Shown: positions 55,278 through 64,000 of the stretch, piece after piece
How the letters are laid out: the number at the start of each line of letters is the position of its first letter
Numbering within the stretch: position 1 is the stretch's first letter
Source: Dactylellina haptotyla
Lineage: Eukaryota > Ascomycota > Orbiliomycetes > Orbiliales > Orbiliaceae
Direction: 5' to 3'
Length of the DNA: 64,000 nt
Assembly (NCBI GenBank): GCA_031310005.1
Contig: CM062382.1
Coordinates: 3,100,001 to 3,164,000, forward strand
The notes under the pieces: generated by a model
Told to the model about the DNA's origin: nothing
The model's input: only the letters and a program-made list of their open reading frames with translations
The model's database searches: none
Program-made: the position numbers and the translations under genes

Positions 55278-57683
55278 AGCTTTCTAGAGCATATCGGAAA
55301 GCCCTGGAAGGTGGTGCTTGGAGATTAGGGAAAGCTACCTCAGACTAGAGAGAATGCTATTTAGCTAGATGTAATGAATGAACGAAATACCCAATATACG
55401 AGATTTATATTTTTGTAAAAGCTTTGAATGGTCGTAAACCGCGCCGTTGCTGAATTATTGTCATACCGTATAATATTACTGCTTTATGTGATTGACAAGT
55501 TCCGTAAACCACCCTACGTGGTCCGGCGTCAGTTTACGTGATGGGATGTCCACTGTGAGGTCTACAAGTATCAAGACAAGGAAAGACGTCTAGATTGCGA
55601 ATAATATATCTAATAGATTTATTCTTATTTTTGGCGGAGAATAGACAATGGTCAAGTTTACCTGGTCAATTTATAATAATTTGTTCGTCATGCGTTTGAA
55701 AACAACTAGTGTGTATATAAGCATCCTAATATTTGATCTCGGAGAACAAGATAGCATTTGGCCGCATAGCTGAGCGACTGCACGCCACTCGCTTCTGTGC
55801 TGTTTCATGTACATGTACCACCATGCAGAAAAACCCTGTAAAATACTGGACACAAAGCAACTATAGTAACTCGACTATAGCGCCAAGACCTGATAAATCT
55901 GAAAATCACTGGTAAAATAGAGCTCAGCAAACTCCTGCAGCCCCCCTGCGAGAAATGTGGTTCGCGTCAACTATTCTTCTCATGCTCCTCATTTACCTGA
56001 CTGGCTGTCAAAGTTTTTTCGAACTCTTCCCTCTCGTCTAGTTAGCACCGTTTGTGGCATGCAGACGCCTCGTTATCTTTGGCACAGGAATAGTCTTGTT
56101 AATAATTTCCAAAAGATCGGAGTTAGCTAGTTGCTGATCGTTAAACCCAAGTTTCTACTGTATACTGGTGGAGTTATATAACTCTGAGGGGAAATCTTCG
56201 GAAGGGAGCTAATCTCAGCTCGACACAGAACGACCAAGATATCATCTGCAAATTTGCGTATTAACCCACATAGGAAAATGCTGAAGTAGGCTTTATATGT
56301 AGCAAGAGAATAGTCTGCTGCAATTCTTCAAGCCACCCAAAACCCCCAAAATTCATGTGCGGAGTTTCGAAATCAAGCCATTCTCATTTTGGGTCTTTAT
56401 TAATGCATAAATCACCAAGCATATTACAAGACGCAACACTTTGCAAAATGCTGCTCATAAAAGCTTACAAGAACAGCTGGAGATATCTAAGTTTAGAGGT
56501 CTGACGCTTCGTGCGCTGCGGATGGTTTATGTTGACGCGATACTGGTAAATCTGCACATATTGTGACCAATAATATACGTATTACATGATGGATGCGCCT
56601 CGGTCTGACGTGAGTGCCACAAGGACTACTCGCCACACTATAAAATGAAACCTCGCCATCGGTGGTGGTACGGATTTGGTGCAACGTGCACTTGTCCCCA
56701 GCCGCGTGTGTTGGACAAAAAGGCATCAGCAGATTTCACGCGCTAAGAAACATGCAACCCTGTTTGAGGCCAAAAGTGCAGGTCAAGAGTGCTTAATTTT
56801 CTTTAACTAATGGTTGCCTTAGTCAGTCCTCACTCGGGCCACCGCCCTCAGTTCGTAGCCGAAGCCTAGGATGCTTAAGAAGAAGGCCTTCGACCTTCGC
56901 GAAGGGCTTGGTCGTCTGGATCCGGATTTGCGATGCTCCACGTTCCGATCGGCGATAACCGGCACCGAAATGCTTCGCCATACCGGAAAGACGCAATGCA
57001 ATGGGGGTGGATTGAGAATTGCGCATTGCAATATTGCCTTTTTCTTTCCATTCTTCCCTCTTCCTCAAACGATATTTTGGTTGAATGATATGACCCTGCA
57101 GAGTATCAGGTTTAAGGAGATACTGCGTATACTGGGTAATATCAAGCCATACGAGGAACGCAAGATGATGGGTCTTTCAAGATTTCGGATGCCGTTGAGT
57201 ACAGAGTCGACGAGCAAGATCCTAGTGAAAATAATGTGAAGCGGCTGAGAGAGGCTGTTTCGATTTCAGGAACAGGGGCCTGACTAATCGGCTCTGGTGC
57301 AAAAAGTCGATTTTTTGTACGGTTTCCGACTACGGCTCGAGCTGGGTGTTAATATATTCCGCGCCAGAACCCTGCAAGCCAAAGTTGCAACATGTTGCAA
57401 CAAAGCCAAAGCGCAATTGCGAACGTTCCTCCTGAATAGCTCCGTCCAGAAAGTCGTTTCACCACTGAAGTTATTTCAAATAAAAACGACTGCGGGGTAT
57501 CTGTGCATGTAGTAGATGTGTGAACATGTGCTCGTAGTCAGTGCATTGATGCTAAAAGGGTCCTCGAGCTGGTATAAAGCCGACTGAATCGGCCCCTTCG
57601 CAGCTCATTAACTTGGTCGCCATCATCAATTATCACCACAGACCTAACTCGACTTCTGCCTTTGGGCGTATACCTCAGCAATA
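55278..57683. other. Intergenic, no gene seen
   Basis: 2.4 kb with only ORFs under 123 codons and no domain signal. The final 150 bp form a plausible promoter with TATAAAG at 57573. Confidence 0.5.
57573..57579 (+). promoter_or_regulatory. TATA box of the 949-residue protein gene
   Basis: TATAAAG 105 bp before the ATG at 57684, within a CT-rich leader context typical of strongly expressed fungal genes. Confidence 0.6.
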
Positions 57684-60586
57684 ATGAGTGTCTCATCTAT
57701 CAAAATATACATCAATTCGGCTCTCGAAAACCTCGACTCGCCATACCGTGTCGACCAGGTCGAGCCCGCCTTACAGCAAGCTGAGCAGCGTCTCCCGAAT
57801 ATCTCCCCAGACGATGCCGCCCCGTTAATTGCCCAAATTGCTGAGATCCGGGCCAAGTTGGATAACATGGTCAGTCCCCATGATGCGCGCCAGGTTAGCG
57901 CCGCTGAGGGCAAAATTCGCCAGGCCCGCGACTTCATCGACACGAACTACGGCCAGCTTAACCAGTCGGCCAAAGATTTCGTAGAGGAGCTTTTCAAAGG
58001 AGCTATTCAGTTCCTTGACCAGATTGAAGATGCACGCAAGGCACCCAAATTGAAGGCTCCGGTTCTCGACCAGATCGACCAAATCCGTGCCCAGTACGGA
58101 ACCTCTGCTGTAGCTGCCCCCGTTCCTCCACCTCCACCCCCCTCTGCCCCGAAAGCCGACCCATCTTCGGGCTATTATACTGCTAAGAGCAAAGTGTTTT
58201 GGGCCAACGAATACTTCACTACCCCAGGGCGCATCGACCAGACGGAACCTGAGCTGGCCCAAGCGGAGAACCTCATCAATGGCGATGCCTCTCAAGAGGC
58301 TGACGATCTTCGCGCTCAGATTGCGGGCCTTCGTGATAAGCTAGCCGACATGGTTATGCCCGCAGACGAGGCTTGTATCCGCGCTGCCCAACGGGATGTC
58401 CAAGCTGTCCGCGACTACATGGACCAGCAACGGGCCTTCTTGGACAAGAGCGACACCAAGCAATACCTCGATGGTCAATTGCAGAAGGTCATCGACCAGG
58501 GCCTTAGCAAGATTCAGAACCTACGCAAAGGTGACCAGCTCAAGGCGCCCATCTTGGCCGAAATTGCACAGATCCGGTCCCAACTGAACATCATCACACA
58601 AACGTATCCGCCTCCTCCTCCACCACCGGCCCAAAACCAAGCCTGGGGCCCTCCTCAGCAACAAGGATGGGGTACCCCACAACCTCAGTGGAACAACCAG
58701 CAGCCTCCAGCCTGGAATAATCAGCAACCACAATGGAACAACCAACAACCTCAATGGAATGGTCAACAACAAGGATATAATCAACAACCTCAAGGATGGA
58801 ATAACCAGCAACCTCCGGCATGGGGTGCTCCTCCACAGCCTCAAGCGTGGGGTCCTCCTCAACCCCAACAGCAGCAGTGGGGTCCCCCACAGACTTCTCG
58901 ACAGGCCGATCCGACCCCAGCTGCTCTGTCTTATGACGACCAGGACCGTCTGAACCGCGCCAAGAGAAGCATCGGGCAAGCTCGCAACAATATTGAATCG
59001 CGCCGGATGGAAGGTGTCGAGAATTTGTTCTTTGATGCCACAAACATTATGGCTCCCGTCGATCCTTCTCATAAGGACCCCCTTATGGCGGAGATTGAGC
59101 AACTTCGCAAAGATTTGGAAAACACCCGATTGGAAGAGAGTACCCGCCATCTCAGAGGCGAGCTTGATCGCAAGCTTTCGCGTATCGAAATGGACAGAGA
59201 TTACCCTGACAGAATCCAATATAGTATCAGCTCATTCAAAGAGCGTCTCGAGGAAGATGAGGTTCGCAACACGCTGAGTGCCGATATGTACAACGGTTAT
59301 AAAAAGAAGTTGGCCGATGTGATCGCAGCTGGTGACGCCCATGTTAAGAACGAGGCGATGAGTCGTGCGACTCCGGCTTTAGAGAAACTTCGAGAGAAAA
59401 TTGCCACCAACCCATTCCTAGGTATCCAAGGTTACGAAGTCAATCGTGTCGATAGTGATATCAAGAGTATGAGGTGGCAGGTTGAGAGAGAGATCAACAA
59501 GTTGCAGGAAGATGATGAAGACCGCAAGAAGATTGCTGCGGAGCTGGCCGCTGTTGATGCAAAGGTCACAGCATACTCTAACGAGTGGGAGAAAGCTGGT
59601 AAGTTTCTATCCATTCCAATTACTGTAGTACGAAGCTCACAATTATCCTAGGTATTTACGAGGAAGTCCGAAGAACGTGGAAATGGATCTATGAAGAGGT
59701 GAAAGAATGGGAGCAGGAGGAACCCAGTCCTGATCCTCAACCCCTCGAGGAGCCCCGTTTGCCACAGACCCGTCTCGCTATCCACCGTGTCGAATACTAT
59801 CTCTACAAAGATACGTCCGTCCAGCGAACTCGCGATGAGAATCCTGGAGATTCAGTTATCGCCGAAGTTGACCGCGAGGCATTGGCACTTCTCGATGGAG
59901 CTGGAAACAAGATGGCTGAAGCTTATAATAAAGTCCTTGAAGCTGCAGAGAACATGGAGTTCCCGGTTAGCGACAGATATACACGAGAAAAGCCTTCTTA
60001 TCTCAAAACCAACGCCGAACTTACCTTTCAAGATACAAAGTACGGCAAGCCTGTTATCGAACGAATCAAGGCTCTTGAAAAACACTGGGAAGATGAGATG
60101 GAAGCCATACAGTCGGGTAGAAAGAACCTTGGCGAGACTCTCTCCCAAGAGGCAGTTCAAAAGTGGCCTTCAATCGTCGCCACAATCCCTAACATCGTCG
60201 CCGACTTCGACCCGTCTTCTGCTAAGCCTGGCGATGCTGTTCATCTCAATGGAGTCTACAATCGCTCTGGTTGGGATTTCGATGGAAATCAGTACGGTTT
60301 CTCGATGCGCTATAATGGCGTCCCTCTCGGAGGTATCTACGAGGGATACATCAACAAGGCGATGGACCATGCGGCGTACGAGCAAAAATTGACCATCGAC
60401 GATCATAAAAAGTGGGATTTGGTCGGTGTAGTCTTGGGTCCCGGATCGATCAGCGAAAGGACGAAGAGAACAATCCGCATAGGTATGGATACACATGAAG
60501 TCGAGGAGTGGATTCCTATCAACTGCCTCCGGCTTCGCATCATTGCCATACGCGCGGGACCCGTTTTGGCTGGCCCTCCGAACTAG
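57684..60586 (+). CDS. 949-residue protein of repeated helical modules and a C-terminal domain
   Basis: Exons 57684..59598 and 59652..60586; 2,850 nt, 949 residues. Two clearly related modules of about 130 residues occupy the N-terminus: (RVDQVEPALQQAEQRL .. IRAKLDNMVSP .. KLKAPVLDQIDQIRAQYG) and (RIDQTEPELAQAENLI .. LRDKLADMVMP .. QLKAPILAEIAQIRSQL). Each ends at a proline run (PPPPPPSAP, PPPPPPPAQ). A Gln/Trp/Pro/Asn linker with WNNQQP repeats follows (residues about 315-410), then a third, more diverged helical stretch. The last 140 residues look like a globular domain (NIVADFDPSSAKPGDAVHLNGVYNRSG .. GFSMRYNGVPLGG). No signal peptide or TM. I do not recognise the family; a cytoplasmic scaffold is a guess from helices and Pro-rich linkers. 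Strong codon regularity and a TATA box suggest good expression. Confidence 0.75.
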
Positions 60587-61754
60587 TCAAAGAGTCTACC
60601 GGGGAGTTTTGTTTGAAGATCAGGATATGTTCTATTTAAATTTAGCTGAATAATTAACTATTGATGTATCGGATTGTAATGTGGGTGTCTTAGAGAAATG
60701 CAATGAATTCTTCTTTTTTCTAGTGAGTTCAATCGAATTAGTTGGTTACAGTGTCGTGAGAATCCAAATTCTATTCTCAAAGTTGAGATAGATGTGGACC
60801 TCATTTTCCAAAGCAACAAAATCCATGATTTTAGGATTTTATATGTATTTGGAATGTTTTAGTGAGGAAGTTCTCGAGACGTCGTATGCTGAACAGGTCT
60901 CTGCTTTATGATTGTCACATGATGGGCATAGTTGCTCGCTAGGTTGGTTCACAACGAAGCGAGCCCGCACAATGGTGGCTCGCCAGCGGAAAGTTTTCTT
61001 CGCGGGTTGAGCCATTGTAGCACTCATTATCAGCGCTGCCAAGTACCTAAATATATTTGGGTAGGCACCATAGCCTCAAACAAAACTAGCCTAGAGTTAA
61101 CGGAAGGTCTGGTCAATTAGTTGGTCACAGAGCCGACCAGCTGGGAACGGGATGGAAAGGGTGCGAGCTCTTGGCGGTGGCACTGGTGGTTGCATCGGCA
61201 GTCAGGAGAAACACCAATGGCAGGTCCAGCTGCTTGAATGGGAAACTGAAACAGCGCACCGCAAACTTCTTGGTGATCACGCCCGCCAGCCCTATAGGTA
61301 GGAACACCAACTTAGCGAGCGGCAGGGAAATTGTACGGGATCCCCAAGACATGCTGCGCACAGCTGCGGTCGAAAGTGGCTTCTAGAGGCGACTTTGGCT
61401 AATCCTGCCTCCATCTGGTATTTTTTCTGCCTGTCCACTTTCCCGGTACAGCTAATGCGAGCTGTGGATAGAATTATATTTATTATTATATATATACGGT
61501 GCTCACTTGAGATTTTCTAATCTTTCTGTTTGCCATTTTTTATTCTCGCCCAAATTTCCTTAATAAAATATTAATTGCGCAAGACTTACCCTCAACCTTC
61601 ACGATACTTAACATCCATTAGTGATAATACTTTAATATACTGTCTTTTCTTTCGGCTTATTTTGGCAATTAATTTGTTTTCACAACTTTGATACGGTGCT
61701 CCTCATTTACGATAACCTCAAATACTTAAATTTCCAACGCTTATTTTCGATACA
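60587..61754. other. Intergenic, no gene seen
   Basis: 1.17 kb, AT-rich at both ends, with no ORF above 80 codons and no recognisable element. Confidence 0.5.
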
Positions 61755-62072
61755 ATGGCATCCAATCAATATTCCTCCTACCCACCCCGCCAACCCGACC
61801 CGATTTTTATCGGCGGACAAGATACAGGCAATCAAGCTACATACGTTTCCTTACAACCAATGTCGAATTCAGCGCCGGGAGGGACTACAAATCGGGGGTG
61901 GGAAACTGAGAGCGAACGGGGAAGTTGCTGGCAAGATTTCTGGCTTTGCTGCTGCGGTTGCTGCTACGAACCCAAGGGGAAGGGCGAGAAGGGGACGTGT
62001 TGTTGCTGCGGTTGCGCGTGGTTGACCTGTTGCTTCGACTGCTGCACATCGTGTGGAAACTGTGCATGCTGA
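61755..62072 (+). CDS. Small Cys-rich-tail protein, C-x-C end (2 of 3)
   Basis: Single exon, 105 residues. The N-terminal half is Asn/Gln/Ser/Pro-rich (MASNQYSSYPPRQPDP). From residue 57 there are 18 cysteines in 49 residues (DFWLCCCGCCYEPKGKG, TCCCCGCAWLTCCFDCCTSC), and the protein ends CAC. The alternation of Cys clusters with Trp/Leu/Phe would suit lipidation and membrane association, as in CYSTM modules, though this is not shown. Same architecture and strand as the genes at 54954 and 62921. Confidence 0.65.
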   Translation: MASNQYSSYPPRQPDPIFIGGQDTGNQATYVSLQPMSNSAPGGTTNRGWETESERGSCWQDFWLCCCGCCYEPKGKGEKGTCCCCGCAWLTCCFDCCTSCGNCAC

Positions 62073-62920
62073 AAGAAACCCGACACCACCAAAAAACATT
62101 CTACATTTGATTATATGCACTGAGTTCACCACAGACGAATTCGCGAAGTACGCCTCTGTTTCAGACAAAACCAATATCATTTTTCGAGTACACCAGGAAT
62201 ATTTATGGCGTTTTTATATACGTTCGGGGCCTTTTCTCTCTCTTTTCTTTCGCTCACGGGCTGAGCAGCCGGAAGTACAGGTTTCGACTTCTGACATACT
62301 TATATATTTCGTTGTGCAGCCCTGGGGTTGCTGCCAACAATGTTCATTTCGTTTTTGATACCCTAGCAAATACCCGATAGGCAATTGTACGCTATATATA
62401 TAGAGGAATCTACCGCATTTTTCCATCGTTCGTAAGCTTTTGTTTACTTCTCAGTTCGGAGACGAATTATCCGCTTCGCGGGCCCGAAGATGTGACCATG
62501 GTTGCGTAATATGCCCCAACTGTTTGAGCGGTCTCCGCGTGGAAGTCGAAGGAGGCTATGGCAATAAATACCTCTAATATACCGCTATACGAGTGATATG
62601 CAGGCGATTTTCTGAGCCACCACGGAACCAACGTCGTTTGCTATGACAAGAGGCAAGCTTCAATAAAGCAAAACAAGCCTTTGACGAGAGATCCTGAGGT
62701 GACTGTCGCAGAATTAGAAAAGCTTAAAAAGGTCAAAGATCAGATCGATCTTGGAAGTTTGACCTGTACAGCTTTATAGACACCCCGAGCTAGAAATGAC
62801 AAACTTATGGTGTCTTTCAAACCCCGCTCTGATTAAGAAATAATTGAGATTTCGGTTCAAATCAGCCTACCTATCCTACTAAGATATACCCTAGTTATCG
62901 CTTGGGCCCAGGAGGTACAG
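62073..62920. other. Intergenic between two Cys-tail genes
   Basis: 848 bp separating the second and third Cys-tail genes. No gene or repeat seen. Confidence 0.5.
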
Positions 62921-63244
62921 ATGAACTTTCAATTAGCAGCCACTACTGCGCAAATTCCGCCTAGAAACGTAATCTGGGACGGCAAGGAATATAACGCCGT
63001 CGATCAACCAGACGCAACAACAAGCAAAGCAGAACCGGCCGCGAACTACCAGCCTCGATACACGCCGACCGAACAAATGCAAGCGAATCGTTCACACGAC
63101 GAGCAGAATCCGGTTCAAGACTACGACACGCTTCGAACGAACGAAAAGAAGAAAAAGCCAATTCGCAAAGCACCAATGTTTTGCAAGATCGGATTTTGTG
63201 GGTGTTGTTGCGAGTTATGCATGGCTGCAGCGTGCTCGTGCTAG
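62921..63244 (+). CDS. Small Cys-rich-tail protein, C-x-C end (3 of 3)
   Basis: Single exon, 107 residues. A polar, Asn/Gln/Asp-rich N-terminal two thirds leads to a basic KKKKPIRKAP hinge, then a 23-residue tail with eight cysteines (MFCKIGFCGCCCELC) ending CSC. The basic hinge before the Cys cluster is shared with the first member (KKKKKK). It has fewer cysteines than the other two. Function unknown. Confidence 0.6.
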   Translation: MNFQLAATTAQIPPRNVIWDGKEYNAVDQPDATTSKAEPAANYQPRYTPTEQMQANRSHDEQNPVQDYDTLRTNEKKKKPIRKAPMFCKIGFCGCCCELCMAAACSC

Positions 63245-63522
63245 ACGAACGGAATGGCTATTCGGTATCACTATTCCTAAGGCGATCTATTTCTAAAGCT
63301 GGGAGTTTGGTAGACTGAGTTGATGGATTTTATTCGCTAGAAATGCACATGTAACAAAATGACCGAAATTTAAATACAAAAAAAGAATCATTTTAAATGA
63401 GTTGTACGCACAAAAATACAACGAAGCGCTCCCAAATTGTCATCACCGTACTTCTATTAATTAAGCTTCATAAGGCTCTAAACTCCTATTGTAACTTACC
63501 TGATATAACTAATCTTCGCCAT

Positions 63523-64000
63523 CTAGTAAAGATCCTTGTGGGCAGCCTTGATCATATCAGCACCCTTCTCACCAACCATGTACACCGAGTTCTGGATACG
63601 GCAGTCTGGCATGACTGGAATGACAGAGGCGTCGATAACGCGCAAGTTCTTGATACCGTGAACCTTCAGGCTTGGGTCAACAACACCTTGCTCGATATTG
63701 TTGGAGAGACGGTTGGTACCGATCGGGTGGTAAGCGGTCTGGCATCTATCGAGAACAGCGTGGCGCATGGCCTTCTCATCGTCGAGAGGCATCTCCCATG
63801 GGTATTCGCTGACGACGAGATCCTTGAACGCCTCACCCTTGGTCAGAACGTCGTAGGTGAATTTGATACCCTCGCGCATACCGATGATATCGAGCTCGTC
63901 GGCGAAGAAGTTGAGGTTGATGTTTGGTTGGGTGAATGGGTCGGCGCTCTGGAGGGTAACCTCTCCTGGAGGGGAGATCGGACGGACCAAATCGACGACG
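63523..64000 (-). CDS. GMC oxidoreductase, C-terminal part (cut by window edge)
   Basis: About 158 C-terminal residues; the frame runs open to base 64000, so the 5' part lies beyond the window. GMC_oxred_C landmarks are clear: PISPPGEVTLQSADPFTQPNI, the active-site AYHPIGTNRL (catalytic His), VVDPSLKVHGIKNLRVIDASVIP and VYMVGEKGADMIK. The second active-site position appears as Asn in the QNS of CRIQNSVYM. The family comprises flavoenzymes (glucose oxidase, aryl-alcohol oxidase, choline dehydrogenase and others) that oxidise alcohols with FAD. The substrate cannot be told from the C-terminus. It ends KDLY with no peroxisomal signal. Confidence 0.9.
   Translation of the reverse strand, partial: VVDLVRPISPPGEVTLQSADPFTQPNINLNFFADELDIIGMREGIKFTYDVLTKGEAFKDLVVSEYPWEMPLDDEKAMRHAVLDRCQTAYHPIGTNRLSNNIEQGVVDPSLKVHGIKNLRVIDASVIPVMPDCRIQNSVYMVGEKGADMIKAAHKDLY

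Noticed and set aside
1-64000. Search by eye for tRNA A/B boxes, 5S rRNA and transposon terminal repeats
   Set aside because: No convincing match found; a proper scan (tRNAscan, repeat self-alignment) would be needed to exclude them.

Overview
This window reads as nuclear DNA of a filamentous ascomycete (Pezizomycotina). Genes are split by short introns, mostly 40-115 nt, with GT..AG ends and CTAAC-like branch sites. Several families are typical of that group: a SreA-type GATA repressor with a Cys-rich linker, mitochondrial ATP25, an ankyrin-repeat kinase, and Thr-rich secreted proteins. The exact class cannot be fixed from the sequence. Spacing is loose, with many 1-4 kb gaps, and I saw no tRNA, rRNA, CRISPR array or intact transposon. 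All exon models were made by eye from splice signals, reading phase and family landmarks.

Region 1-18.5 kb: C-terminal two thirds of URB1 (+, cut by the window edge); a protein kinase-ankyrin gene (-) with an in-frame stop in the activation loop; a divergent histone H4-like gene (-) with a long N-terminal extension and two micro-exons; a UBL3-type ubiquitin-fold protein ending in a CaaX box (-); an F-box-like protein (+); and a five-exon eIF4E-transporter (4E-T)-like translational repressor (+). Region 18.5-33.4 kb: a 4.3-kb gene-free stretch, a four-TM SUR7/PalI-like membrane protein (+), a small secreted protein (-), and the iron regulator SreA (-). SreA is followed, in the same frame and across one TAG, by a roughly 408-codon acidic ORF that lacks its own start codon. 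Two perfect SreA-type binding sites lie upstream of sreA.

Region 33.4-47.5 kb: ATP25 (-) and the scavenger decapping enzyme DCS1 (+) share a 333-bp promoter. They are followed by two orphan proteins (+), a mini-cupin (-), a two-TM orphan (-), and a GPI-anchored cupredoxin (-). Region 47.5-64 kb: a 1,234-residue Thr-rich secreted repeat protein (+); three unlinked-looking but similarly built small proteins with Cys-rich tails ending in C-x-C (+); a 949-residue protein built from related helical modules (+); and the C-terminal end of a GMC oxidoreductase (-, cut by the window edge).

Functionally the window mixes housekeeping RNA and ribosome functions (URB1, 4E-T, DCS1), mitochondrial biogenesis (ATP25), iron regulation (sreA) and a 3' half rich in cell-surface or secreted proteins. 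The observations I rate highest are the H4-like gene with its 147-residue extension, the Cys-tail trio, the ORF behind the sreA stop codon, the giant Thr-rich repeat protein and the modular 949-residue protein.
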